DNA from: Rhododendron vialii
Lineage: Eukaryota; Streptophyta; Magnoliopsida; Ericales; Ericaceae
Direction: 5' to 3'
Assembly: GCF_030253575.1 (NCBI RefSeq)
Contig: NC_080558.1
Coordinates: 9,682,001-9,746,000, forward strand
DNA length: 64,000 nt
In this document: piece by piece, positions 1 to 12,562 of the stretch
Numbering within the stretch: the first letter of the stretch is position 1
Layout of the letters: every line of letters starts with the position of its first letter
The notes under the pieces: generated by a model
The model's database searches: none
What the model was told of the DNA's origin: nothing
Seen by the model: only the letters and a program-made list of their open reading frames with translations
Position numbers and translations under genes: made by a program

Positions 1-896
1 TCCAAATAATTAACCATGAAATGATAGGAACATACAAACAAATTTCATTGTAAATGCTACAAATAATTTTCCATGAAATCGAAAAGCTTGTATTACATAT
101 ATGGTTTAAAATCAAGCCTATATATATGGTTTAAAATATATACATATATACAATTAACAACACTCAAAGGGCAATATCGGTATTAAAAGTATGAAAAGGA
201 TGAAATCATAAGTTGCTAAAAAGGACAGGATGAATTCATAAGTGAAGAGGGCAATAAGGACGAATTTTTAAGTCTCCCTTGTTTTATTTGCTTGAGCGAT
301 GTGAGGATGAGTTTTTGTTGGGCGCCTAAAGTTGTTTCCAAAATCAGAATGTAGTGATGGTATCTTGCTGCCACTTTGTACCAGTTTTGTAGGAGGAAAA
401 TTTCAGGGTTTTCAGAAGAAAGGGGAAGGGGTGGAAGCAGTGTTGCAGAAGGAAAGTTGTTACTGATATGAGGTCCTACATCGGTTCTTGGAAGAACATC
501 AAAAGATCTTCCATTAATCAAAGCCTATGCTTGACTCGGAACATTTCTTGTAAATTTTGTTAGGTCATAGTTGCTGGCTCTGGCTACAGGCTTAGAAAAT
601 TGCTGTAGATTTCGATGTCTAGATTTTGTTTTGTGTAGTCTCTTTTGGTAGTAATGGAAAGCCTTCTTGTTTGTTTTGTTGTCTTCCCATGGGTATTCCC
701 CACGGTCATGTATTTTGGTTGTTTCAATGAAATTTTAACGGTGCAATGCATATGTTGCTAGTGATTGGTATCTTATTTTTTTTGGACTTATCTCATTCCT
801 TATACTCAGTAGTGACCTCAATATTTCACAAATTATAAAAAAAAAAAATTGCTCTATTACTATTACTCTGAATCTAACGGACATTGTTTTGTTTAG
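1..896. other. AT-rich stretch with no supported gene
   Basis: No frame here shows a recognisable protein family. The sequence is AT-rich with T-rich and A-rich runs. It could be intron or flank of a gene lying to the left, because a splice-acceptor-like pyrimidine tract ending in TTTAG occurs at 885-896. Confidence 0.3.
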
Positions 897-954
897 GTCC
901 AGCCATAATATCGATGATGGTGCAGTGGAATGCTCATCATCAGATCAACACTGA
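897..954 (+). other. possible last exon of a gene outside the window
   Basis: After an acceptor-like TTTGTTTAG the phase-1 reading SSHNIDDGAVECSSSDQH ends in TGA at 952-954. The acidic, serine-rich composition would suit a C-terminal tail. There is no homology I recognise, and the upstream exon would lie in untestable sequence, so this is only a candidate. Confidence 0.2.
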
Positions 955-1680
955 GCGTTCTTGAGAGCGATATGAAGCATTTGTTGTCTGCACTATCTTT
1001 CCTTACTCACCACAGTTAAACTTTCGGTTACTTGGCTAGTTGTCTTCTTGTTTTCTTGAGCGTTATGTTCCTAGGCAGTCTTTTATTTGTTTGGCTGCCT
1101 GTCTAGGAAAGACTCAAAACCCAGGCGATTTCCGGTAAAACTTGTAAATAATAAGAAGAAAAAAAGACTCAAAACCCAGGAGAAGTTGGTGTCTTATGGG
1201 GGTGATTTCGTCAATAAGCTGTGTGCTTTGTAGATTAAATGTGGAGGATCATAACTATCTTTTTTTCTTTCTAAAAGGATGTGCGAAGCTATACCTGTGA
1301 CAATTGCTGCCCAATGGCATAGGGTTGATAGCTTGTTAACCCTTGCCATCATTTTACGGTTGAGTAGAGTATATCGTGTTTGGGTGTTTTCTCCCCTAGT
1401 TGCCCCCATATTTCCTTGTTTTGTCGGCCTGGGACCCTTGTATCATGTATTTATTTCTGTGTCTTTCATACATCTCTTATTCATTGAAAGAGAAGTAGTG
1501 ATTGTAGACCTATCAAACAACTTAAAATATGAACCTCATGTAGGAAGCAAGAAAGAAGCATAGAAGCCATAACACTGACAGTCATTGTGTTCTGGCATAA
1601 TGTTCGCCAACACAACCAGCAAAAACTCTTACTTAAGCCATTGTATGGGGATTACCTCCCATGAAAGTACGAACATTACA
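955..1680. other. no supported gene
   Basis: This stretch has no recognisable coding potential. It contains a short direct repeat of a sequence beginning AAAGACTCAAAACCCAGG near 1110 and 1165. It could be 3' untranslated sequence of the candidate exon just upstream, but no polyadenylation site can be assigned. Confidence 0.3.
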
Positions 1681-2112
1681 AAATTATAACTTAACATTGC
1701 TTGACAAGTACTTCAGCATTTCAAGTTTGTTTCCACTACATGCACTGGAAAAGTAGCTCCTACAAAGGCAGAAAACTCCTCCAGCTTCATAATATAATAG
1801 GTATACTACATTCCCAGAGGAAGTACCCAACATAACAAAATAACTTAGAATTGCTTGACAAGTACTCGGAATTTAGCAATTCGAGTTTGTTTTCCATTAC
1901 ATGCACTAGAAAAGTAGCTACTATAAAGGCTGAAAACTCCTCCAGCTTCATAATATATTAGGTAGATTACATTCCCTGAGAAAGTACTACACAAAAAATA
2001 ACTTAAAATTACTTGACAACTACTTGGTGATTTGAGTTTGTTTACCATTCATGCACCCAGAAAAAGTAGCTTCTACAGCACACGAAACTCGTACACAAAA
2101 CTCCTCTTTTGG
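1681..2112. repeat. three imperfect tandem units of about 157 bp
   Basis: Units begin near 1681, 1837 and 1994. Each contains the same ordered words: a segment like TTGCTTGACAAGTACT, then GAGTTTGTTT, then a CATGCAC box followed by AAAAGTAGCT. Units 1 and 2 continue into AAAACTCCTCCAGCTTCATA and a TACATTCCC block, while unit 3 is shorter. No reading frame runs through the units, so this is a noncoding tandem duplication. Confidence 0.75.
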
Positions 2113-2881
2113 CAGTAGCCGCATAACCATACGATCAATCACGTGCTACACTTTTAGGTGGTTGTTCCCTGCAGATGACATGGTAGTCAGCGCAACAGTT
2201 CCACTATAAAGCAGGCATTATATCTCAATGCTACAATTGATTATAATGTCCTGAGACAACAAAGTGAGCAAAACATGTCAGTATACTAGATAGAATAAGC
2301 AAAACTTGTTGCAGACTATTTCCGACATGCAAGCCTCCTTTCATAGTGGTCATAAACTACGAAAAAGCCCCTTTCTATGTGCTGCTAGTAAATTACTACC
2401 ATTAGCCATATTTTTTAGTTAGACATACCAAAGTTTACTTTTCCATCCAGTCTTAATCATAGAGCTGCCAAACCCAAACAGAAAATCCATACATTGCTCA
2501 GAAAAAAATGGAGACATTGCTCGGAATTATTTTGCACGCTCAACATCTGTCAACTAATGTGGAGTAAACAGTAACATATGCTTGTTGGGAGGTGAAACAG
2601 AGGTTGAAGCGCACATTTCGAATACACTGACTGAAGAAATTTTGCAAGGCCACAGAATTACATAACAGTTTTTTTAATCTGAATTACATGATAGTTGATT
2701 ACTCGCATATTAGCATGCACATACTGTCAAGTTAAACACATTCATGTCTTAAGTCAAAGTAACTTACCCACAAACAAGTGTCAGACCATGGTTACACATG
2801 CTATAGATAAAGCAACAGTAATACTGTTTTCAGTGACATTAAAAAAAAAGGGTTGTTAATGCTAAGGAGGACTTAACTAGT
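2113..2881. other. no supported gene
   Basis: AT-rich sequence without a recognisable frame, RNA gene or element terminus. It ends in an A-run near 2841-2850 just before a LINE fragment. Confidence 0.3.
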
Positions 2882-3118
2882 GTTCAGGTTTTGTGTGCTG
2901 CTCAACCTCAGAATCTGGATTTGTATTATCAGGAACACGCTTATTTGGAGAAGTATTAGGGTTTGGTTGCAGCAGAGAAAGCTTTTTTGTGGCAGAATTC
3001 TAGAGTTAAATGTCTTGCTCTGGGGGATAATAATACTAATTATTTTCCACCAAAAAGTTGCCAGTAATGGGATGAGGAACAAAATCCTATGTATTTGTGG
3101 TGAAGATGGGAATATTCG
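2882..3118 (+). mobile_element. LINE fragment, linker region before reverse transcriptase (degenerate)
   Basis: The plus-strand frame from 2882 reads through PQNLDLYYQEHAYLEKY, a stop, then AEKAFLWQNSRVKCLALGDN and NTNYF. After a frameshift it continues NGMRNKILCICGEDGN. The order 'acidic helix, KAFLxQxSRVxxLxLGDxNTxxF, then RNKI...EDG' is the stretch that precedes the reverse transcriptase fingers in plant L1-type LINEs. The internal stop and frameshift show it is dead. No poly-A tail or target duplication was found. Confidence 0.6.
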
Positions 3119-4215
3119 ATGATCCCATGGTGCAGTAGATCTCCTATCTATTCAAGGAATGAAGCGCCCTTATTTATTCTATTACGGCCGACCCGAGTCC
3201 TCTGTCGTAAGGCAATTTGTTGCCCTGGGAAAGGCCGTGAGAATTGGTTCAAATTTGCCTTACTCGTGAAGGACTTAGTATTTAGTAATAACAAAATGGA
3301 CAAGAAACAAAAGCCACTTATATTTCGGTGAATAAAGTGACAAGGTACAAGAAAAGGAAAGAGCAATGATTTGGTAATATCAGAATTACAAGTCTTTTGT
3401 GAAAAGAAAAGTGCTGAAAAGTAAATGCTGAGAAACTGTAAAAATTGGTATTGAAATGATAAAGCGAGAGCCTTAGGCCTGCCTTGTTTTTCCTTATTTA
3501 TAGCAGTACTAAAGACCCTAAAAAACAACAGATAAGGCCTGGCTTACTCATAGTTCATGTAGCAATAACCTCTTAGTAACCGTTGTAGTTGAGGAATATT
3601 CCCTAAATATGCCTTGAAAAGTTTCCAACTGTCCCCTAAATTAGGCCCTGAGAATTCGACACATGTCCCATGTCTTCAAACCACTTCTTTTGCGCTTAAA
3701 GTGATTGAAAACTGAAATCCCCTAATGGTTGCTACGTGGCCCTTTGAATAGGTCAAAAACTAGCAAAACTCTTATTTTTTAGGGACTATTCCCTGATTTT
3801 GCTCATCTCACCGACCATATTCAACTGAAACGTGCTTTATTAAGTGCCACGTGGTATTCATGATTGATCCTCATGTATTTAACCTTTTTAATGCTTAAAA
3901 TCTAGGGGAATGAAAGAATATTCCTTGAGAATCTGCTTGTGAATACAATCAGACCTTGAAAAATCTAAACTACCCTCAAAAGTAGGAGTTTGTTGCTGAA
4001 TATTAGGACAAATCTAGTGTACCCTTGTCATTTTGGGATTAGTTCTTCAACCATTGATCCTTTCGCACTTGGACTTGATCAACTTTGACATTCTGGTTAA
4101 CCAACTAGGCAGGCCCACTTGATTTTGACTCCTCGTTAACGTTGACCATGAGTTCAGGCCCACTTACCATGTGGCACTCAACCATTGGCTCTTTTCAAAA
4201 GTATCAAAAATAGGT
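3119..4215 (-). mobile_element. possible LTR-like remnant
   Basis: On the minus strand this starts with TGTTTACACC near 4214 and has a TATA-like CTGCTATAAATAAGG near 3498-3512. It then has a pyrimidine-rich leader, which is the general layout of an LTR. It directly abuts the LINE fragment. I could not find matching target duplications or a second LTR, so the borders and identity are uncertain. Confidence 0.3.
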
Positions 4216-4634
4216 GTAAACAGTGGTCATGTGACATATGAAAGTTTTTGTTTATTTTGTTAGCAGGGCGATAAACGAGCCAGCCAAGTAATAATATGTG
4301 GTTCAAGATCAATTTGTAAATTTAGGCTCTGTTTGTTTGGGCTGAAAATATTTTCCTCAAGATTATTTTTAAAATTTTTGGTGTTTGGTTGCACATAAGT
4401 TTGGGGAAAATGTTCTACATGTGCAGTGTTTTCCACCAAATAAACGTAAATTAACTTATGGCAACAATCTCGGTAAATCATTTACAATTCTTTTCTTGGA
4501 AGCTTTATTTTATTTGTTCATAAGTCTGTCAAAAAACTATGGAAGGTACGTTGAAGGAAGGACTTTGATTAGAAACTTTGTTTTATTTGTTCAAGAGTAG
4601 AAAGAAAATTTTAAGCTGTCAAAAAACTTGGTGT

Positions 4635-4665
<31 letters not shown>

Positions 4666-5550
4666 GTGGTGGGGTTATAAAGAGCTTAAGCACATATTTG
4701 AAAGCGAGATTGACTTGCACATTTCATGAGCCAAACCAAGCTTATCACGATCACAAAACTTCAAATGATCAACTGAGCTTGAACTATTAGTATTAAAAAA
4801 ATTTCAAGCTCAAACCGAACTTGAACACATGTAAAAAGCAGTTGAGCGAAAATTGAGAAATACTTTGTTTGGCTTGATTAGCATCCCTACCCCTCTTTCT
4901 TCCCAGTGTTCAGGCTCCTCCCTCACCCTTTTGTCCCTTCTCTAACTTTCCCCATGCACCTCCTCTCTCTTTTTTAGTAGGAGTAGTAACATAGACCCAA
5001 ACCCACTTTCCCCTGCGCCTGAAAATCTGTTTAACACCTCATATTTATGTAGGGTCCACGGTTATGTGTATAGAGTTCACGGAAATATATTAGTATTGAG
5101 AGAGTTGGGGAGCCACATCGCGGTGCCCAAGGACAACTGATGAATTGCTCGTCCACCAAGGCCATTGTCGCCATTCAAAGCGATACTTCATCAGCACGAA
5201 ACTAACAAAATACCACCCCATAACAACAATCGTTCACGGATAGTTGAAAAAACAATCGTTAACAACCATAGTCCCCATGCTAGCAAAATCAGAAACCAAA
5301 ATTAAAATTTATAGACATGGATATTTGTATACACACAAACAGTACATATTTCTTGCACAAGGTAAAATCGATCTGTGCGGGGTTGGTTTTCCCCGAGCGA
5401 CAAGGGCGGAACTGTTGTGGGTGGAGTGGCTTGGGGCTTCGGTCTGGGGGGAGTGGGATCGTGAGTGTGTCGGGGTAGGAAATTTGGTTGGACGATGGTG
5501 AAATCAGAGCGGTAGGGTGCTGATTGCATTATTGTTGAGAATGTAGCAAG
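4216..5550. other. noncoding stretch with microsatellite and low-complexity tract
   Basis: Holds a (TG)n run at about 4631-4649 that passes directly into a run of about 18 G at 4649-4666. A segment at 4680-4900 rich in GAGCTTGA-like words resembles MITE sequence also seen near 26.1 kb. Open frames across the G-run are composition artefacts. No gene is supported. Confidence 0.5.
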
Positions 5551-5636
5551 GGAGCTTGCATTTCGCTTTTGCGATTGATTGATGAAAGAGAGGATGCCCC
5601 CGCTGCGGTACTAGCAATAAGGCTCTGTCAATTCTA

Positions 5637-6001
5637 TTTGCAGGTGCAATGCAAATTACATGGGAGAGAACTACATAAAGCAAGAGCGGCTAAAACATGG
5701 GGGGCTTTGTTAGCTGCCCTCCTAACCCAGTTAAAGCTAAAGCTACCCTCTTCAGCGAGATGACGGATATCCAACACCACAGCGCTAGAGTCCCACGGAG
5801 GGACCAATTCAGAGATGCTAAGAAGGATGGCTTGCTTGTTGTCCGACTCGATCTCCACTCCTTTCAACCCCAAGTTTAGGGCCATAATGCATGCATCTCT
5901 AATCGCTAGGAGTTCCCCACGGAGGCTGGAGCACATCTTGACTGTTCTAGCAAAACCATCAAGAACTAATCCCCTGCAGTTTCCTCAGAACCCCTGCTAT
6001 T
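5637..6001 (-). mobile_element. LINE RNase H-like domain, C-terminal half
   Basis: The minus-strand frame carries LRGELLAIRDACIMALNLGL followed by VEIESDNKQAILLS and FSFNWVRRAANKAPHVLAAL. This is the RVT_3/RNase H-like fold at the C-terminus of plant LINE polyproteins. With one 1-nt indel the upstream end reads GRIAGVLRNC. That joins in frame to the N-terminal half at 12563-12757 once the inserted DNA between 6007 and 12557 is removed. Frameshift and stops show it is a remnant. Confidence 0.7.
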
Positions 6002-6849
6002 CTACCTGTTAGATTTTTTGGCACTTTCCGGGGTCGTCCAAAACCTCTTTTGGTGTCTTTGTTATATCAACTTCGTTTGATTGTACAGTAATGGGTAGGT
6101 TCTTAGAGGGTAGTTTCTCGCTCGATGCTCTTTCCATTTTCTGAGCCAAGTTGACCGCTGCGAAATTGATCCAATTGCGTGAGAGGTAAAAGCACTGCAC
6201 TGCATCTCATGCATAGCATTATTGAGTTCAAAAATATTTTAGTCTCCGTTACTGATTAGGGGACTTTCCTTACTCATATTCTTATATACATAACATACAT
6301 TACCTTAATCTTAATCGTTTAAGTTGATTAGGTGATTTACTTTCCCTGGAAAAATAGAACACGTTTTCCCCAAAATCAAAAGATTGTCTATTATTCCTTT
6401 TTATATAAAAGGGGGTGGACGACCACTCTGTTTTTTATGCGTGAGAGTTTTTCTTATACTAGTAGATGTGCACGTGCTTTGCACGTGGAGTTCTTCCAAT
6501 TAAAAGAAATTCTACTTTGAAACGAAACGAACCATTTGCTCTTCCTTTGCGTTATCTTGACATCCACTTCGATGTAGTGATGTAATTGTGCAGACATTTT
6601 TTTTTTTAAATTGAAACAAAACAAACCATTTGTTTCATCGACCCATTTATTTGGGATTTTAGGCTCAGTTTGGTATTAACATATTGTATTTTTTTCCACA
6701 AAATAGGATTCAAATCTTCATATGAGTTTTTGGATGGATGTACCATATTGATCTTGACCATCTTTTAAAATTTTGAGGACAAAGTGCAAGATTGAGAACA
6801 TATTTTAAAACATGCTGCAAATAAAATACTCTATAACTTTTGTTTCTTG

Positions 6850-9545
6850 ATCATCTGTGGCTAACTTGTCTAAAACCTCGATTGGAAGGAAGAGTAATCA
6901 GTGTCACCAGCCAAGTCTCCTGCTTGATTCCCATGCATTTCAGCTAAACATTTAGCTACTCGATTTCCTTGTTGAAGAGCATGGGGAATTTTTTGGAGTT
7001 CCTTCATTTATGAGAGTCGCCGCAATCTGAGGATTTGATTCTAGATCAACACCATGCATTTCATGTGCAAATCCCCAAAAGTTTTGCTTCTAGGCTGGTA
7101 CAATCTTCAAGAAGCCCATAAAATTCCAACACCCATAGACCTCATTCGTCTCGGTTTAACCCTTTGAAACCTCCTTCGCTTGAGCTTCCTTGAGCACTGT
7201 CATCAGTGTTCATTTTCATCTTACCACAACCTAGAAAGGTCCAACTAATCAGTTTCATGCTGGGGAAATCTTAACAGCAGATTTAAAGGCTTTAGAAATT
7301 TGAGATGTATTATTCTGGATATTCCCAGCGGTCATGGAAATTGGGAGGTCAATGTTATAAAAAAAAACTTTTATACTTCTGCCAATCCAAAAGAACCATA
7401 AAACCCCAATAAACCTAACATTCCACGGACATCCAATGTTGTCCATAACTTTTATTTTACTATTCTTAGTAATCCAATCTAAACAATGGAAGTCATACTC
7501 ATCCAACACCTGAAGATTAGGAAAATGCGCCCATATCTCAAGACTATGTGAACAACTAACAAGCAAATGATCAAGATCCTCAACCTCCATATTGCGTGAA
7601 GGCAAAGCCATAATTTATAAGGGAGATGAAGCTTCCAAAGCCAGCTACATGTCGAAGGATCCTGGTCAATTTAGAGGGTGATTAGATTATAGGCTGACTT
7701 GATGCTGAATTGTCCATTCCCATTATCAACCTGGCAAGGAGTATCATTTTGTTGAGAAAATTGAGGTAAAAGAACAATAGTAACAAGGTCCAAATCCGCT
7801 GGGTGAAGATACCATTCAAAGCCACATCCCAAGCCTTCTCAGTAGTAATGTACCTACCAAGCTTATCAATATTCTCATGAAGATCTGTACAAGCCTCCTT
7901 TAAAGTTTTCTCACCACACCAGCAACCTTGCCACATGTGGATATCTTCCATAAATCCAACACCCCATTCAATACCGTTAATGATGATATCACTTCTGAGG
8001 ATAATGTTGTTCCACACATGAGATCCTTTCTTCTTCTTTTTTTTCTTTTTGATAGTACACATGAGATGCTTTCTTATTCAGAGGCCAAATCGAAAAGATT
8101 GGTTACTCCAATATTTCTTCCTAATAAGTTGGCTCCACGTGGGTTTTTTTCTCATTATCAATCCTCCAATTGAGTTTACACAAAAAAGCAAAGTTAGCTT
8201 TATTAAATCCAAGTCGACTAACAGTTTTAGGTTTGCAAACAGTCTCTCATTTAATTAGGTGGACTTTCTTCTAATCATTGGTGTCTCACCAACAAAAAAT
8301 TCCTAATAAGCTTATCAATTTTATCCCAAACATGAATACAAAGAGCTGTGGTTGATCCTGAGCTAGCCTTCAAGCCAGATAATTTTTCCTGCCTCCTTAC
8401 TAAAATAAATTGATAGTGCTTATTAGAAACTCTTTCATGCAACAGAGGGACACCAAGATAAGCTTCTAGGTCAAAGGTGAGAGGGATGCTACATGTAGGG
8501 AGGTATTCCCGAGCAGATACATTTCGTTACCGAACACGTGATGTTTGGGAATACGTGGTAAATACGACTGGACTTATCACCGGGCAGTATGAAGAACAAC
8601 GATATGGAACAATGACTTGTGAAGTCCTTGGTCCATGCAATCTGTTCGGCTGAATAAAGGCCAATAACATGACAAGTCACTGGTATAAACTATTTGTTCG
8701 GCAGATAGGAGACATTTTGATTACGTTTGGACCAAGTTACATGTGAAGTCCCTGGTTCAGGTAGTCTGTTCGGCCATGAGACAGCCGAACAAAGAAGGAG
8801 CTCCAATCGAGAGTAGGAGCAGAGGGAATACTCTGGAAGATTCCAGAGTAGTCATGTCCCATAAAGGGATAAAGATCCCAAGAATATAGAATCTGAGAAA
8901 GATACCCAACGAGTATGGGATGTTCGGCTCTTAATGGAAAAGAATCCTAAAAGGACTCTTTTCCATAAACTGATAAAGGAAACGAGACTCCTTGATATCC
9001 TAGGTTTCCTATACGAGTTAGGAATCCTATGGCAACAAGGATGCTTGGACAGCAAGCATCCATAAATCTATAAATATGAGGTAAACCTAGAGGTGAAAGG
9101 TACGCAATACATTGCATTATTATTGCTTTCCTACTGATAATTAGGGTTGAGTTTTCTAGTACGTGATACTAACAAAAGCATCGGAGGGCCTTTGCCACGA
9201 GAGGCAAAGGTGCACTCACCCCCTGTCTATTTTGCAGATTAGGGTTCAGACGACGAGCTAGGGTTCCGGTGAAGAGGCACGAATAAGCCGTTGCAATCCT
9301 GTTGATCCGAAGCATCAATTGTAATCATCCCCCTACACTACATTTTCTGCTTAAAGCCTTAGCTACTCTCCTATTAACATTGGGAGAAATAAACATTTTA
9401 GATTTAATGGTAATTAATGAGTTGATCAGAAGTTTCCAAAAAGGTTACATGGTTTCAAGTACAGAATCAAAGCTTTTATTATCAGCTGTAGCAAAAAATA
9501 ACACATTATCAGCAAAACACGTACAATTGACTTACATTCAAGTAT
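6850..9545 (-). mobile_element. degenerate L1-type LINE (RT C-terminal half, zinc-binding and RNase H regions)
   Basis: Read right to left on the minus strand. At about 9530-9343 is FADNVLFFATADNKSFDSVL then SLITIKSKMFISPNVNRRVA, the RT catalytic FADD box mutated to FADN. At about 8488-8290 is DLEAYLGVPLLHERVSNKHY. At 8060-7690 is the thumb-like GIEWGVGFMEDIHMWQGCW. At about 7600-7480 is the zf-RVT-like VEDLDHLLVSCSHSLEIW. An RNase H-like segment follows at about 7210-6850 (KMNTDDSAQG). Stops and frameshifts are frequent. A solo LTR at 8494-9337 splits the RT. The block lies wholly inside the Helitron. Confidence 0.7.
8494..9337 (+). mobile_element. solo LTR, 844 bp, gypsy-like (Tat-type signature)
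   Basis: It starts TGTAGGGAGG and ends ATCCCCCTACA, with exact 5-bp duplications CTACA at 8489-8493 and 9338-9342. A TATA region (CTATAAATATGAGG, about 9067-9080) is followed by GCATCGGAGGGCCTTTGCC near 9179, a U5 motif typical of Ty3/gypsy Tat-lineage LTRs. It carries no internal domain. It interrupts the reverse transcriptase of the surrounding LINE, whose frame resumes across the insertion. Confidence 0.8.
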
Positions 9546-11951
9546 CACTATCAATATAGTAAAGAACAATTAATTGCTACAGTCTTGGTAAATGCAAATC
9601 AACATATGCATGACTCTCTAGACAAATAGTGATTCCCATATTGAAGTTTCACAATTGTGTTTTATACCTCCCTTACCCTATTTCCTGTCACCAGTTTGAA
9701 GAGAGAAAACATCAGTCAAACCTAAACAAGACCTTTTCGTACATAGTAACTAATACACTATTAAGACAATCTCAAAGAGCATTGATGGCTATTTCGTTTC
9801 CACCCATCATAGATTCATAGCTCTCCAAAATGCCTTACAAAACTGAGGGTGTCAACCCAAATATAACCAGATGGTTGTAGATACTATCATACTAATATGA
9901 AACTCATGTTTGTCGGTAAGTGGTAACCACAAAGTCCAGACTTTTTCTAGCTTCAAATATCGAGAGAAAAAGAAAGGAAAATTCAAACACAGCCTAATGT
10001 AGAAAACTTCCGTAATAGTTTTTAGATGATAATGATCCACCCACCCAATGAAGACCACAAGGCTTAACAACACACCACATACTTGAACTAAAAATCATGC
10101 AGTAATCGACAAATACGTACAAATACAATATTAAGGTTATACTTGATCGAAACAATTTTGGTCAAAGAAGAAGAGGACTGAAGTTTTATGGTCTCTATTG
10201 AATGGGAAGGAAAATTATGAAAAAAATACATGAAGTTCCAACACAAAATATACAAGTAAAATGGAAATCTGTATCCAACCCCGAAAGAATCAATATGTCA
10301 GACACCGTACTTGCAACAATATGTCCACGAATCAAAGAGGTGCATTTGCATAAGAGTTTTGTGTGCCAATATTTCAAAAAAAATGATATATTCATATGAT
10401 GGAGTAGCTATTTTTTCCCTCTTCAGAACATTTCGGCAAACATGGTTCAAGCACCTATCAAGTATCATGTGTTGATCACAACAGTCCAAATTAAATCTCT
10501 TTGTAACCGACCAGAGTATTTATACTAAATGAATACATATTTTTCAAATGCTATTTACGTTACTTATGTTGGAAACACAGGACATAAATTTTATGAATTT
10601 TAGTTCTAACCTGATTCGTTACCATACCTCAATCATTAACAACTTTAAATTACCTCGACAATGTTCGTTGGCAGTTTGGCTGGAACTTCTATGGGTACTG
10701 TGGACTCCTCCTCCTCAGCGGCTATGCTTGTTGACGGTGTGGGAAATTTGGAATGAGAGGTCGACGGCAATTTGTTAGGCAAGTTCTGGACGCCGACGCT
10801 TGAAACTTCCGGCAAACATTGCATCATTTTTCACCGCTCCTCTACAGAAAGCTAGGACAGTGCACATAAGAATTATTTCCATCATTGTACACTTTAGATT
10901 ATAAACATAGCAATAACCAACTATATTGTTAGATTACCAATAACTGGAGTTTTGGTCGTGAAAATTAGTTAATACAAAACCTCTTAAACCAACTGTTTCG
11001 CTCCAAATTCACAAAAGGCAGTCCATACAACGTAGTCATCCATTCAAGGTATGAAAGAATAACCCAAGTCCCTTTCTTTTCCCTTCTTTGTAAGAATCGT
11101 TAGTTCCACAGGAGCATAGGCATATCTAATTTTTACTTATTCCATAATCAGCAGGAATCATTTGTGCAACATGAATAATTTACTTATCCCTTTCTTTTCC
11201 ATTCATTTTAAGTATCATTTAGTTTCACAGGAGTAAAGGAACCAAGTCTCTATCTCTTTTAGAATCATTTGTGCAATATCGAGTTGAATTAATTACAAAT
11301 TGCCATTGGAACATTGTATCGAACAGTTAGTAGGCAAATAAGAACTTCGTTTAGAACTTTGCATCAGGGGTCTGTAGTTTTCAAAGGTAAGCAGTAGGAA
11401 AATCCAAAAATTAAAGTAATGGTGACATTTTAAGAAAACCCACCGTTCACCCTTGCCGTCTCCGTTCACTCTACAGAATTTCCGTCCAGTCTACAGAATT
11501 GGACTAATAGAAGTATGGTCAATTGATAGTCGAAGTATATGTCGGTAGGTAGGAGGGGATAGCGTGCGTGAGGGAGAGAGGATGGCAGCGGAAATAGAAA
11601 TCGGCATATCGGTGCCGCTTTATTTTTTTGACTAATGGTGTCGAGGGCGGCGGCGGAGGCCTGAGGATGGGATCGCGGAAGAGGAAGGCTTGTGGGAGTA
11701 CAACTTGACGTTTCTCTGAAACTTATGCCAAGCGGTGGGAATTTCCAAGGCAAAACCAAAATAGAAAGGCTACAACTTTTACCAACAGGCCCTAGGGTGG
11801 CAACGATTCACAATGTCAGAAGAACTGAAAACGGAAAAACGTGTAGCTTCGGTTATCAAAGGTCGGTTTGTTATTTTGGGTGGTTTGAAAGGGTAATTTT
11901 GGAAGGTGAAAAGTAGAAAACACCTTTGTACATTTAAAAGAAGTAGTATAG
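9546..11951. other. Helitron cargo, mostly unassigned, with one exon-like segment
   Basis: No known family was recognised. On the minus strand 10845-10648 looks like an exon: an acceptor-like CTTTCTGTAG, an open frame starting MMQCLPEVSSVGVQNL, and a donor-like GAG|GTAATT. It may be a captured gene fragment, as Helitrons often carry. The GC-rich tract at 11500-11700 could be another captured 5' exon or untranslated region. Neither has a recognisable function. Confidence 0.3.
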
Positions 11952-12562
11952 ATAAAAACAAAAGAAAGGGTTGCACGACTTTTTGGTTTTTCGGTGGAGG
12001 CGAGTTTGATAAGTTTGTAGCAGCCCACGTTCTTTCCTTCTTGCATCTTCGAATGTTTTATTTCAGGTTGTCTAGATAACGCTTCTCATCATATTATTCA
12101 TTCATTCATTGTGCCGTTTGCTATTGTGGCCGAATCTTTTGGAGATTGAATTGGAGCCGGTTGAATCCGGAAATCGGATGTGAAGTCCGTGGTGCATCTA
12201 TTGGATCTTGAAGAAGCTCGGGGAGCATCGGAGATTGGCGAAAATAGGTAAAGGCTTGGGTAAGGTTTTTACAATTTCGCAATCTGTACTTTTTTTCGAT
12301 TAATAGAATAAAGCAGTAGTGTTAGGCCGTGATTTTGGCTTAGGGTTATTTAGGACCCTAAGTTTTTCCACGTAAATCATGCGTCTCTTGTCACATTTTT
12401 TATTCTACTGTAGTACTTGATTTTTGGTTAGGATTAATCGAGATAATAAACCCGTTCTTCTCTATTAATTTTTTAAATCAGAAAATTGGTATTTTTTTTT
12501 TCAAAACTTCTATTCACCCCCCTCTAGGAGTAGATTGAACTCTTCCGCATAATTTCACTACG

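Larger units (their letters stand above)
6459..11952 (-). mobile_element. Helitron, about 5.5 kb, non-autonomous or gutted
   Basis: On the minus strand it starts TCTATACTACTTCTTTT at 11952 and ends CTAG at 6462-6459. The end is preceded by the hairpin CACGTGC-AAA-GCACGTG and a short spacer, the canonical Helitron 3' structure. The flanking host bases are A and T, the expected AT insertion dinucleotide, and no target duplication is present. Removing it rejoins a continuous LTR (..TTCTTATA + TAAAAACA..). No Rep or helicase domain was recognised. Its cargo is a LINE region, a solo LTR and an unassigned exon-like segment near 10.7 kb. Confidence 0.7.
6007..12557 (+). mobile_element. Sirevirus-like solo LTR split by a Helitron
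   Basis: The LTR starts TGTTAGATTTTTTGG at 6007 and ends GCATAATTTCA at 12557. It is flanked by CTACC (6002-6006) and CTACG (12558-12562), a 5-bp target duplication with one mismatch. Excising the Helitron at 6459-11952 leaves about 1057 bp with a TATA box (TTTTTATATAAAAGG, about 6397-6411) and a 3' segment CACCCCCCTCTAGG like Sirevirus LTR ends. It interrupts the LINE RNase H domain, and removing it plus one target copy restores that frame. Borders come from sequence; the lineage is a similarity-based guess. Confidence 0.65.

Noticed and set aside
4578..4790. Open frame across a TG and G run
   Set aside because: It consists of microsatellite translation (VCVCVGGGG) with no homology.
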